From assembly GCF_004791695.1 (NCBI RefSeq), contig NZ_SRSO01000003.1, positions 124,001 to 188,000 on the forward strand: a stretch of 64,000 nucleotides of DNA, written 5' to 3'. Position numbers and translations under genes: made by a program. This DNA is from Flavivirga rizhaonensis. Lineage in GTDB: Bacteria > Bacteroidota > Bacteroidia > Flavobacteriales > Flavobacteriaceae. Shown here piece by piece: positions 27,732-37,089 of the stretch (position 1 is the stretch's first letter; each line of letters starts with the position of its first letter). The notes under the pieces are model-generated. The model saw only the letters and a program-made list of their open reading frames with translations, was not told the origin of the DNA and ran no database searches.

Positions 27732-29645
27732 TCATAATTTTTCAATGTAAAGTGAAGCTCCTCCTCCTTTTGCTAACTTTAAATTTATATTATCCCTTTT
27801 CTTTCCTGTTAGTTTTCTAATGTTATAGGTTTCTCGTTCATCTAAAAAATGCGTAGTTTCAGCATCTTCATATATGGTTATATTATAATTTTCATCATCT
27901 GAAAGAAAGCTTAAATCAACATTTAGCTCACGACTTTCCCTATTAGTAAGTGCTCCAACAAACCAACTATGACCTGCTTGTCTCGCAACCACTATATATT
28001 CACCTATTTCGCCATCCATGATCTTAAAACTATCAAATTGTGCAGGCATTTTTCTAATGCAGTCGAATAAATCGTCTTTTTTTAAATATTCTTCAGGGGC
28101 ATCGGGCATAATGTTCATCCCAGTATAAACAACAATCAGTTTAGCAACTTCGGCAGATACCGTTCCAGGTATTTCTTGAAACACTCTTACTCTTTCTATG
28201 CTTTTATTAAAATCAAACCAACCATCGCAATTGTCAATCGCACCAGCCATCATATTAACAAACGTTGTAGTCACGATAGTCTCGGGAAAATACGAACGCA
28301 ATGCATCTGCTTGGGAATGGCAAAATTCCTTTGTAATTAAATTTGGCCATGTTCTATCATCACCACTAGGAGCAACAGGACCATCATGAAAATTGACCAT
28401 CAACCTGTATTTTGCACAAAGCGCTACAACGTTTCTGGTATGGCGTACTTTTTCTTCCATGGAACCACTCATAAAACCATATTTAACACCCATTGCTCCC
28501 CAATCTGAAAACTGTTTTAAAATACGTTCTAAACCAAACTTTTTAGCGCCAACATCATTAAGGTAAAGTATCACGCCCACATTTTTAGTTTTTGCGTATG
28601 CCATACAAGCTTCAATATCGATGCCGTCTCGTGCCTTTGTGGGATCTGATTTTTCCTCAAACTCAGGACCATACCAATCGGCATCTATTAATAGATATTG
28701 AATATTATTTTCTGCGGCAAAATCAATAAATCGATAATGAGATTTTGTGTTTAGACCATACTCAAATCCATCAGAAGCTTTGTAGCCCCAAACACGCCAG
28801 TCCCAAACTGCACGGCCTGGTTTAATCCATGATGTATCTTCAATTTTACAAGGCTCGTTAAGATTTACCAGCAAGTTAGAATTCACTAAATCTCCTGGTT
28901 TTTCGCCTATGATAAAAGTTCGCCAAGACGTTTTAACAGGAAGTTTGTCTTTGGTTTTATCAACTTTTATTCCTACCGAATTATCTTTATCACTCTTCTG
29001 AATTTTAAAAGGGGCATACCTAACTATTTCTGCTTCATGGATACCAACATAAGTATGAGGACTACATTTGGTAACTAATGGTATTTTATAAGAAGTATCT
29101 TTGCTTTTAGACCAAATTGTTGGACCAATATTATGATGTTCGCCATTATAACCCCAAAACGTAAAATCCGACTTAAAATGTAATCTAGTTGATTCACTAT
29201 GTATTTGAACCGAATCCCTTTGCTCTTGTTTTGGTATGTTGTAGCGATAAGCGAAGCCATCATTATAACATCTAATAACGACACTGAATTCGGTGGTGTT
29301 TTCGCCACGCTTTACACCATACAAGGTTAACTCATTATAATTATTTTCAACTTGTTTTGATTTTCCTATTACTGGACGCCATATTTCTTGAAAATGTCGT
29401 TTTTCAATTTTTTTTACCTCGAAATTTTCAAAAATATTCGAATGATCTATAACCAATCCCAAAGGTGACTTGTTAATTATAGTATCTCCCTTAAAAAGCT
29501 GTGTAATGAAGAGGGCATTTTTAGATATGTCAAAATGCATCTCCAAATTTCCATCTGGACTAAACATTTTGGGCTGTTCCTTTTTACAAGCCACCAAAAA
29601 TGTAAAGGATGCTATGAGTATGAAAATATGTTTTGTAAACTTCAT
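27732..29645 (-). CDS. GH97-family protein with atypical catalytic residues, lipoprotein
   Basis: The 637-residue protein has a lipobox at Cys 20 (FLVAC). It keeps the GH97 plan: an N-terminal super-sandwich (30-280), a barrel with YLLIDADWYG (317-326) and a short C-terminal sandwich. In retaining GH97 alpha-galactosidases the nucleophile lies in a VKVDFM motif. Here the same place reads GVKYGFM with Gly 390, so that nucleophile is absent. The next barrel segment, VNFHDGPVAPSGDDRTWPNL (417-436), has His-Asp where the inverting enzymes carry a Glu. The following E-G-x-R-G-x-E-like segment is rewritten as ITKEFCHSQAD. It may have a new mechanism or no activity. It is 18 bases after GH29 and 67 bases before PhoD. 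Confidence 0.88.
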   Translation of the reverse strand: MKFTKHIFILIASFTFLVACKKEQPKMFSPDGNLEMHFDISKNALFITQLFKGDTIINKSPLGLVIDHSNIFENFEVKKIEKRHFQEIWRPVIGKSKQVENNYNELTLYGVKRGENTTEFSVVIRCYNDGFAYRYNIPKQEQRDSVQIHSESTRLHFKSDFTFWGYNGEHHNIGPTIWSKSKDTSYKIPLVTKCSPHTYVGIHEAEIVRYAPFKIQKSDKDNSVGIKVDKTKDKLPVKTSWRTFIIGEKPGDLVNSNLLVNLNEPCKIEDTSWIKPGRAVWDWRVWGYKASDGFEYGLNTKSHYRFIDFAAENNIQYLLIDADWYGPEFEEKSDPTKARDGIDIEACMAYAKTKNVGVILYLNDVGAKKFGLERILKQFSDWGAMGVKYGFMSGSMEEKVRHTRNVVALCAKYRLMVNFHDGPVAPSGDDRTWPNLITKEFCHSQADALRSYFPETIVTTTFVNMMAGAIDNCDGWFDFNKSIERVRVFQEIPGTVSAEVAKLIVVYTGMNIMPDAPEEYLKKDDLFDCIRKMPAQFDSFKIMDGEIGEYIVVARQAGHSWFVGALTNRESRELNVDLSFLSDDENYNITIYEDAETTHFLDERETYNIRKLTGKKRDNINLKLAKGGGASLYIEKL

Positions 29646-29663
29646 AGATAAATTTAATAATTA

Positions 29664-31226
29664 TTAATCTGTCATTTCAATGGCATTTTTCAGTTCAATA
29701 CGAATTGGATAAGCATAATTGTAAACTGGTTTATTTTTTGGAAGTATAACAGTAAATCCATACTTATCTATTTTCCAATCCAGCTCTTTTTCTACGCCAA
29801 TCAGAGATACTTTCTGAATACTTCCCTCAGGAATAGTTCGACTATTAATTGATTTTATAGTTATTTCACCAGATATCCAATCCAATAAAGTAGTATATAA
29901 TACGGTTTTCGCTTTATTTCGGGTAAAACGAACATTTGTCGCTGTTTTCCCATTTCCTTTTTCTCCATAAACGTTCCATGGACGTGTAGCATAAATAGCC
30001 TCTCCACAAATATTTAGCCATGATCCCATTTCTTTTATAAGTCTTTTTTGATCTTCGGGAAAAGAACCATCAGCTTTTGGCGCGAACGACAACATTAAAA
30101 CACCGCGTTTACTAACAATATCTACTAATTCATCAATAATAGTGTTCGTGCTTTTTATTGGGACACCTGACGAATATCCCCAGGTATTGCCATTATAAAC
30201 ACAGTCGTCGGTTTGCCAAACCATGGGAGCTATTTTTCCTTCTCCACCACGTTCATGGTCCTTTACAGCAGCACCATATGGGAATGCCTTATTTTTATAA
30301 TTAAGTACTACACCTGGATTTCCATATTTTCCAGTACCCCATTCAATAGCTTTATTATAATAGTGTTTCCCAAATTCTCTCCGACGGGTTTCAAACTCTG
30401 GAATATTCATGCCCCAGTCGAAATAATACAAATCAGGTTGGTATAAATCACAAAGTTCCTTGGTACGTTCCAACCAACGGTTTAGGTCTCTTTCACTAGG
30501 TTTTACAGTTCCCTTTACCCTTTTTAACCACGAATCTCTTCCTTCTCCAGGAATATATCGTATCGTATCCAATACTGGGCTTAAAATGGGGGTTCCATAC
30601 AAATCCTGGTTTGCAATATCTACTGCATCGTGATTATTTAAATGATTAAATTGAAAAAAAGCATAATTCCAGGCAGAATGATTTGACACACCAAATTTTA
30701 AACCACGTGATGTAACCGCCGTTTTCAATTCGCCAACCAAATCGCGTTTTGGTCCCATATCTACCGAATTCCATTTCGTTAGCTTGGTATCCCACATACA
30801 AAACGAATCATGATGCGTTCCCATCATGCAAAAATATTTTGCACCGCCCTGAACACATAAATCCGCCCATTCGTTTGCATCAAAATTTTCAGCTTTAAAC
30901 ATGGGAATGAAATCTTTGTAACCAAACTTAGATTGATCTCCATAAGTTGTTTTATGATGCTCAAAAACCAATTCCGGTTTTAAAAAATCACGTTCCTGTC
31001 CCTTATGACAATACATCCAACGACCATACCATTCGGCTGCATGTGCTCCCATAAAAGCTGGTACGGAATAAACACCCCAATGTACCCAAAACCCAAGTTT
31101 TGCGTCTTCATACCATTCTGGAGCTTCATAATTTTTTAGCGATTGCCAATTTGCTTTATACTCTTTCTGAGCAAAGACCTGTCCAATTAGCATCATTGCA
31201 AAAAGTGTAACAATTGTTCTTTTCAT
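29664..31226 (-). CDS. GH29 alpha-L-fucosidase, secreted
   Basis: The 520-residue protein has a signal peptide cleaved near QVFAQ (20). GH29 blocks are WYEDAKLGFWVHWGVYSVPA (38-57), GTHHDSFCMWDTKLTKWN (136-153) and MGPKRDLVGEL. The nucleophile motif is DLYYFDWG with Asp 270. It ends after a short C-terminal sandwich and lacks the extra module of the 16442-18313 enzyme. The FDWG motif groups it with that enzyme and not with the FDGW enzyme at 13025. It is the first gene of a tight minus-strand set: GH29, GH97 (18 bases), PhoD (67 bases) and DUF5703 (189 bases). Upstream lies the remnant of a GH3 gene. Confidence 0.93.
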   Translation of the reverse strand: MKRTIVTLFAMMLIGQVFAQKEYKANWQSLKNYEAPEWYEDAKLGFWVHWGVYSVPAFMGAHAAEWYGRWMYCHKGQERDFLKPELVFEHHKTTYGDQSKFGYKDFIPMFKAENFDANEWADLCVQGGAKYFCMMGTHHDSFCMWDTKLTKWNSVDMGPKRDLVGELKTAVTSRGLKFGVSNHSAWNYAFFQFNHLNNHDAVDIANQDLYGTPILSPVLDTIRYIPGEGRDSWLKRVKGTVKPSERDLNRWLERTKELCDLYQPDLYYFDWGMNIPEFETRRREFGKHYYNKAIEWGTGKYGNPGVVLNYKNKAFPYGAAVKDHERGGEGKIAPMVWQTDDCVYNGNTWGYSSGVPIKSTNTIIDELVDIVSKRGVLMLSFAPKADGSFPEDQKRLIKEMGSWLNICGEAIYATRPWNVYGEKGNGKTATNVRFTRNKAKTVLYTTLLDWISGEITIKSINSRTIPEGSIQKVSLIGVEKELDWKIDKYGFTVILPKNKPVYNYAYPIRIELKNAIEMTD

Positions 31227-31344
31227 TAGTGAATTTTTAATTCGTTTTTATTGTACCTGATACCTATCATGTTTTTATCGTTTTTAAAGACCTTCAATAA
31301 CGCAATTTTAGCCAATAATTCAGCCTCTACTACACTTCTATTAC

Positions 31345-32125
31345 CATGAAATCTTTTTATTCAACCATCCAAGTCAGTTGATTTTAACGATTCTGAATTT
31401 CCACCTATCATTATTTTAAATGTTCACGGTTCGACTTTCCAATCTCCAATATTCCAATTGTTGTTTTCCTATTTCAAACATCACTGTTTTTTGTTTCCCC
31501 AGGTTTTAAATAAACCCGTTTAAAATTTCGAAATTCCTTTGCTGGCTTCCAACACGTTCTGAAATCAAATCGCGAACATATAATTGAACAACCTCTTCTT
31601 CCGAAAATCACCTGTGTTTTTCACAGACACAGACACTGCGGTTTTTCCATCCACAGAAATGGTATCTGCTACATAGTGCTTAGCTGTAACTATAATATGG
31701 TTTTCGTCAAAACATTCTGTTCCCTTTCCCTGCAATCCTTTTATATAAGCCGCTCCAATTTTACCAACTAAATAGGAATCTTCACCATAGCTTTCTTCCG
31801 TGTACCCCCAACATACATCCCGAACAACAGCAAGCATTGGCGTATAACATTGATGAATCCCATAAGCTCTAGATTCTTCTGCCCCGATATGCCCCATACG
31901 TTCAATTAAATTTTCATCCCATGTTGAAACCATGGCTATGGCTTGTGGAAAAACGATTGCATGATTCATTTTTATGCGATGTAAACATTCATTGGCACTC
32001 AAATTTGGAATTTCAAGTCTCATATTAGCGTTTGGATATTGGGTTGCTAATTGATGTACCTTTTCTTCTAAAGTCATTTGAGAAATAAGCCTGTCTATTT
32101 TTTCATTATATTTAGTTTGACTATT
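31345..32125 (-). pseudogene. GH3 glycosidase remnant with internal deletion
   Basis: An open stretch at 31565-32077 starts MTLEEKVHQLA and carries GH3 N-terminal blocks (STWDENLIERMGHIGAEE, VRDVCWGYTEESYGEDSYLV, KGLQGKGT, TAKHYVA). At about residue 137 (near 31666) it jumps directly to the C-terminal Fn3-like domain (SVSVKNTGDF). This omits some 400-450 residues, including the catalytic Asp region. A frameshift follows, and then pieces of the domain in other frames (EVVQLYVRDL-like, KPGETK, WKVEPEHLK). The codons before MTLEEK (EKIDRLISQ) are also GH3-like without a start. This was a beta-glycosidase that the locus has lost. Confidence 0.85.
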
Positions 32126-32350
32126 AACTTTTACATATTTAGTTATGTAACAAATATCGTTAAATTCACTAAAAAAAGTGTAGACAAATTGTTCCTTATA
32201 CCTCTACAATTGATTCTTTAATAACGTATTCTTGCATTAAGATTCTAAATACCAGTGATAATATAAAATATCACTTCCTTTTTATTAAGGAATAGTAATT
32301 AAGTGAAATAATCATTTTAAATATTTTTGATATTCTCATATTTATACTAT
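32126..32350. other. Non-coding stretch upstream of the GH3 remnant
   Basis: AT-rich, with no gene or clear signal. Probably the decayed promoter region of the GH3 gene. Confidence 0.4.
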
Positions 32351-32510
32351 GAACTCATTTAGACTTTTTCAATTTGCTGAAAAATTGCTGTTTTCAGCTC
32401 TGTTTTTGTCTTTTTTTCCTTCCGTAGCTCTGCTATGCAACTCAAAAAACTCTTCAACAGAGGCAAAAACTTCTAATTTTCGCTTAAATCCAAAAAGTCT
32501 AAATGAGTTC
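32351..32510. mobile_element. MITE-like 160-bp element, family A copy 1
   Basis: Exactly 160 bases, bounded by the inverted repeats gaactcatttagactttttc (32351-32370) and its complement ending at 32510 (19 of 20 bases match). A second element with the same length, the same end structure and a similar right half is at 53747-53906. A 70-codon plus-strand frame runs through it but consists of the repeat itself. No transposase. Confidence 0.8.
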
Positions 32511-32649
32511 TATTACCCCTTACTATATCTTTTTGTTATTTTTACAAGGTTTCAAAATTAAATACTCTTATTTACAACTGGTTTTGTTACATCCTCTACC
32601 CTCCAACCTTCCATATAATCATTTTTTAAATAGCTTGTTTTTATAAAAA

Positions 32650-34902
32650 TCAATTCGCTTTAGAAACCAAAAGTATTTCAGCATTTTTTTTCATTTTTAT
32701 CTCCCATAACCCTTCTTCTAAAACCTTCATTTCAGCTTGCCCCTTAACTACCATAGGGTTAACTATGTCCGATTTAAGATAGCAAGGTTCGCCTGCCAAA
32801 CTTTTGATACCAATTGATATTGTTTTTCCATCTTCTCTTGTAGCGTCTACTAGAAAAGCACCTTGAGTTCGCAAATTTTGAAATGATACATTTTTCCATT
32901 CGTCAGGTATTGCAGGGAAAATCCTAATGGTATTTTCCCAGTCTTGTATTAACATGGTTTGAACACCGTTAGCAAATGACAAAGTAGCCTCAATACATGG
33001 TGGATAATACCAAAGGCCATTTGGGTAAAGGTCATCAGCCTGCTTTCTTAAACCTTCTAAAGCTAAATCACTCCGACCAATTACAGCAGCTAAAGGTACC
33101 GCATGAGTCATTACCATTGCTGGAAGCCCTGGTGTTGCAAAAAAGCGTTCTACAGATGCGTTCAATACTTCTTTAGTATTTGGTTGATCAATATTTACCA
33201 AATAGAGCGGATATATCATTAGCAAGTGTGAGCCATGTCTATGATCAATTGGTGAACTAGCATCGGTTCCTAGTCGAAAACCATATTCATCTTTAGGGTA
33301 ATCTACCAACTTCTCCAAAACAGCTTTCCATTTAGGAATTAGCGGATCATCCATTTCTAGTCTTTTACAACTTTCTAATAAAGCTTTGCAGCCCCATTTA
33401 AATAGTGCCAAATCAAAATTATTATTTTGATGTGTTCCCGTTTCCGGATTGTAAGTTGGAGGTAAGCCCAATCTCCCATCTTCTCTTTCCTCTAACATCT
33501 TGAAATATAAGTTTATGCTTCTTCTTAATAAAGGAAAAAGCTTATCTCTTAGCATTTCTTCGTCCATACTATACTTATATTGCCACCAGCAGTTGTGCAA
33601 AACCCAAGGAAGACATCCAACCAAGTTCCAATAGCGCATATCTTGGTCACGAGGACCAATCATATCTGGTGCAGTTGAAAGTGCTAAAAATGCTGCATCG
33701 TCTTGCCATTCTACAGGTCTAACATTTTTAACCAATGTTTCCTGTGCTCGATGTAATGCATCTAGCAACTCACCTGATTGTTCCAATCTATTGGCTGCTG
33801 GTAATGCCCAATGAGATGACTGAGTATTATAGTCGTTGGTTATATATGGCCAATTTCCACCCTGAAACCATAATCCTGATGTATTGACTATAGACCGTCC
33901 TTGTCTTGCCGTACTACCATAACGATAAATCTGATTCCAATACAACTTTTCCAATGCTGCATCAGGAATAGATATAAAACTCTGTGGGTAGTAATTGTGC
34001 CACCATTTTCTATGGCTTTTCGTCAAATCTTTTAAGTTCGATTTCTTAGCTTTTTGAACAGATGCAACTGCATCCGAAGTCGCTGTATTTTCAGGATAGC
34101 TATTAGCTATACTTACATATAATGTTCGTTTCGTATCATCAGTTCTTAAATCCGTCCAAGCCGTAGTATATTGCCCTCCGTAGCTTAGGTTTTGTTCCCA
34201 CAATTCAATTTCCTCATGCTTTTTTTGAATCCCTTCTGGGTTGGGTTCATGTATCTTTAAGGTCTTTTCATAGTGCTCTCCATAGGTTTTTGCAAATTCT
34301 TTGATTTCTTCAGGATTACGAGGGTATCCTTTTCGCCCTGTTTCTGCCTTCTTAGAGTGCCACGACCAATTGGCTTTAGACTCACCTTTGGTTGGCCATA
34401 TTTCAGTTACTATCACCATATCTTCTGCATGTACATAGTGTCTAAAACGAATCTCCCCAAGATCTGTTTTGACTATCCCATTGAGTTCTGCATTCCAAAT
34501 ATCCAAACGCCATTCTCCATCCAAGATATTACCAACTGTATTCAAGTTCAATGAACCAATTTCAAATCGGGTTCTACTGTAGGCTGTCCAACCAAAAGTA
34601 TTATCTCTATGGTCATTAGTGTTAGCATGAAATAACTGTAATTTAATGGATTTTCCTTCTTGATATAACATAGATCCAATAGATGCATTCCCTAAATGTG
34701 GTGCTTCTTTCCATTTTTGAGGCATACTATCCCAAACCATATCATTAGGTCTTAAATATTCACCCCAGTTTATTTCCTGCTTATTAATCGTTTGTTTATT
34801 ACTAGAATCACAATTATATAAAAAACATGTGACTATTATAAGTATTACAAACTTATAAGAATATAACTCATCCCTATTTTTTTTAAAATAATTAACCAAC
34901 AT
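32650..34902 (-). CDS. GH95-like alpha-L-fucosidase/galactosidase-type lipoprotein
   Basis: The 750-residue protein has a lipobox at Cys 31 (FLYNC) after a long basic N-terminus. The N-terminal domain (MVWDSMPQKWKEAPHLGNAS with GSMLYQEG) is the GH95/GH65-type super-sandwich. The helical toroid holds GGNWPYITNDYN, DMRYWNLVGCLPWVLHNCWW and RHGSHLLMIYPLY. The end has IEATLSFANGVQTMLIQDWE and IRIFPAIPDEW, a GH95 hallmark. It probably removes alpha-1,2-L-fucose or alpha-L-galactose. The gene follows the SusC/SusD operon but a strong terminator lies between them at 35313-35347, so it likely has its own promoter in 34903-35031. Confidence 0.82.
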   Translation of the reverse strand: MLVNYFKKNRDELYSYKFVILIIVTCFLYNCDSSNKQTINKQEINWGEYLRPNDMVWDSMPQKWKEAPHLGNASIGSMLYQEGKSIKLQLFHANTNDHRDNTFGWTAYSRTRFEIGSLNLNTVGNILDGEWRLDIWNAELNGIVKTDLGEIRFRHYVHAEDMVIVTEIWPTKGESKANWSWHSKKAETGRKGYPRNPEEIKEFAKTYGEHYEKTLKIHEPNPEGIQKKHEEIELWEQNLSYGGQYTTAWTDLRTDDTKRTLYVSIANSYPENTATSDAVASVQKAKKSNLKDLTKSHRKWWHNYYPQSFISIPDAALEKLYWNQIYRYGSTARQGRSIVNTSGLWFQGGNWPYITNDYNTQSSHWALPAANRLEQSGELLDALHRAQETLVKNVRPVEWQDDAAFLALSTAPDMIGPRDQDMRYWNLVGCLPWVLHNCWWQYKYSMDEEMLRDKLFPLLRRSINLYFKMLEEREDGRLGLPPTYNPETGTHQNNNFDLALFKWGCKALLESCKRLEMDDPLIPKWKAVLEKLVDYPKDEYGFRLGTDASSPIDHRHGSHLLMIYPLYLVNIDQPNTKEVLNASVERFFATPGLPAMVMTHAVPLAAVIGRSDLALEGLRKQADDLYPNGLWYYPPCIEATLSFANGVQTMLIQDWENTIRIFPAIPDEWKNVSFQNLRTQGAFLVDATREDGKTISIGIKSLAGEPCYLKSDIVNPMVVKGQAEMKVLEEGLWEIKMKKNAEILLVSKAN

Positions 34903-35030
34903 ATCTTACCTAATTTTATATTAATAACACTTTTACTTCTGTTTTCTGATATTACCCCAAATAAACTAATTTCTAATCTTTAAAACCTACTTCTATCATC
35001 TTATATATAGTACATGAAATTACATTAACC

Positions 35031-35264
35031 TATTACACCAAATAAGCTATATAAATGACATTAAATAATTCGTTTGTTTTCTAAGACTCTATCGCTATAA
35101 AATTTAACAATAGTTATACTTCGGCTATGCTCAAAATTCCGCTTCGTTCAGCAGCCAAGGTTATTCTGAAATTTTATGCCTCGGGTTAGTAAAAACCAAG
35201 TATTCTTCTTAACTGGGTATGATTTAAATTGTTTTAGTAAAACCCTATAGTTTATTTGGTATTA
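35031..35264. repeat. Imperfect inverted-repeat element of about 234 bp
   Basis: The left end (caccaaataagctata, 35036-35051) pairs with the right end (tatagtttatttggta, 35246-35261) with two mismatches. The less AT-rich middle (acttcggctatgctc, ccgcttcgttcagcag) resembles dispersed flavobacterial repeats. Probably a decayed MITE. Confidence 0.5.
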
Positions 35265-35312
35265 CACAAACCAAAATCTCTTTTTTTAACAAATACAAGT
35301 CTCGTTATATTA

Positions 35313-35347
35313 AAAAATGGGACTCATATAATCTAAGTCCCATTTTT
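35313..35347 (-). terminator. Intrinsic terminator of the ECF-regulated SusC/SusD operon
   Basis: A perfect 12-bp stem (aaaaatgggact 35313-35324 with agtcccattttt 35336-35347), an 11-base loop and T-rich flanks on both sides. It starts 66 bases after the SusD stop and can work in both directions. Confidence 0.85.
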
Positions 35348-35412
35348 AACTAACTCAAATAAACTAACAACTGAAAATTTTCAATTTAAAATAACTTAAT
35401 ATGACTCCGTTT

Positions 35413-37077
35413 TTAATTATAGCCTGGGTTTTGTTCTAAAACCGCCTCAGTATTTCTTTCGATTTCCTGATTGGGGATAGGCCATAAGTTTTGATGGTCA
35501 TTTATACCATTGGATGCGTATTTACCATTGTGCATTGGATCGTATTTTCTTACTCTTTCAACTATTTTATCCATTCGCATTAAAGTTAAAAGCCGTAGTT
35601 CCTCTGCAAAAAGTTCTCTTGCCCTTTCATCAAGAATATAATCCATATCTACATCACCAGGTGATACTGGGTCTGCATTCACTCTTGCTCTTACGATGTT
35701 TATATCTCCTGCAGCACTAGCAGCATCTCCTTTAAGTAGATAAGCTTCTGCTCTTAGTAAATATGTTTCAGGTAATCGCATCATATAACGATCTCGATAC
35801 GAACTATTTGCAAAGTTTGTAGTTAATCCAGTTGCAGGGTCTTGTATAACCTCTTCAGGAAAATTACCTAAAGGTGCGCCTTTTGCAATAATCACATTCC
35901 ACCATCTATTATATGGATCAGGGAAGTCATCATCAATTGCACCACTAGCAATAATTGGTTGTCCAAAAAATGCAGACGCAGGATTATTAGCAACTATATC
36001 ACGAATAATATTAAACTCAGAATTTCTCATATCAGCATTAGAATTCTGCCAAACATCAATTAACCAATAATCTGTAGGTGCCCACCAACCAATACCACGA
36101 CCACCAAAATTTTCATTAGGTCCGGTAAAAAGATTTTCACCGTTATCATCTTTTAACTGCCAATATAAAGGCATTAAAAATCTAGGTAAGTTATCTCCCC
36201 TACCCCCACCTGGAGTAAGATATTCATATTGACTGACCCAAATACTTTCGGTATTACCTGAGCCTCTATTTTGGTTATCTCTTCTAAAAAGGTCCCAATA
36301 GACATCTCCAGGTTCTCCGCTTCTAGAACCAAAACGATTCTGCATCAATGCATAACCAGAATTTTCAATAACCTCAGTAGCTGCAGAAATTGCTTTATCA
36401 TAATCTTGAACTATAATGTACATTTCTGTCAACAGATGGTTAGCAGCACCCTTGGTTACCCTTCCATCTGCTACATCGTCCGCTCCTGGTAAATCAGGAA
36501 CAGCTTCTGTTAAATCTTGGATAATTAAATTCCATACATCTTGTCTAGAGGCTCTTACATAATCCCTTACAGGACTAGTTGCTTCTTCTAAAGTCAACGG
36601 AACACCTCCAAAAATAATACCCAACCCTCTGTAAGACCAAGCTCTAAAAAATTTCGCTTCAGCGATATGTGCAGCTCGTTCCTCTTCAGAACTATACTCT
36701 ATCGCACCTATTCTTCCTAAAATAACATTGGCATTAAAGATAATCTTATAAAAACTTCTCCACATCCAATCTACTTCACCAGCTTCAGGGAAAACTCTAT
36801 CTGCCCATGAATTTAATGCATGTGTAGGGTTTATCGCATCATACGCATAATCCGCAGTATACTGGAAAATAAAACTTCTATCATTATTTTCGAACAACAT
36901 ATTTCTTACGTTTTCGTGCATTTTGGCAATTGCAGATTCTATTTGAGTCGGCGAAGTATATGAATTCTCAGGAGAATAAAAACCGAATGCCTCTTCCTTT
37001 AAGAAATCTTGTTCATTACAAGAACCTGCCGTGACCAAAACTAAACCAATCAATATTAATTTTTTTAAACTTTTCAT
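35413..37077 (-). CDS. SusD/RagB-like lipoprotein of the ECF-regulated uptake system
   Basis: The 554-residue protein starts at the ATG 37075-37077; a GTG two codons earlier is possible but less likely. The lipobox contains Cys 20 (TAGSC). SusD features are AEAKFFRAWSYRGLGIIFGG, a helical scaffold with KAISAATEVIE, and the C-terminal RLPETYLLRAEAYLLKGDA and LWPIPNQEIERN with QNPGY. The last residues (LEQNPGYN) are the usual SusD ending. It follows its SusC by 12 bases and ends the operon. It differs clearly from the SusD at 2426, so the locus carries two transport systems. Confidence 0.95.
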   Translation of the reverse strand: MKSLKKLILIGLVLVTAGSCNEQDFLKEEAFGFYSPENSYTSPTQIESAIAKMHENVRNMLFENNDRSFIFQYTADYAYDAINPTHALNSWADRVFPEAGEVDWMWRSFYKIIFNANVILGRIGAIEYSSEEERAAHIAEAKFFRAWSYRGLGIIFGGVPLTLEEATSPVRDYVRASRQDVWNLIIQDLTEAVPDLPGADDVADGRVTKGAANHLLTEMYIIVQDYDKAISAATEVIENSGYALMQNRFGSRSGEPGDVYWDLFRRDNQNRGSGNTESIWVSQYEYLTPGGGRGDNLPRFLMPLYWQLKDDNGENLFTGPNENFGGRGIGWWAPTDYWLIDVWQNSNADMRNSEFNIIRDIVANNPASAFFGQPIIASGAIDDDFPDPYNRWWNVIIAKGAPLGNFPEEVIQDPATGLTTNFANSSYRDRYMMRLPETYLLRAEAYLLKGDAASAAGDINIVRARVNADPVSPGDVDMDYILDERARELFAEELRLLTLMRMDKIVERVRKYDPMHNGKYASNGINDHQNLWPIPNQEIERNTEAVLEQNPGYN

Positions 37078-37089
37078 AATCACGATTTT

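Larger units (their letters stand above)
34903..35412. other. Intergenic stretch between SusD and the GH95-like gene
   Basis: No gene. It contains the inverted-repeat segment 35031-35264 and the terminator 35313-35347. The first 120 bases should hold the GH95 promoter, but no exact TAnnTTTG box is visible. Confidence 0.5.

Noticed and set aside
32349..32561. 70-codon plus-strand open frame starting MNSFRLFQ
   Set aside because: It is almost entirely the 160-base inverted-repeat element.
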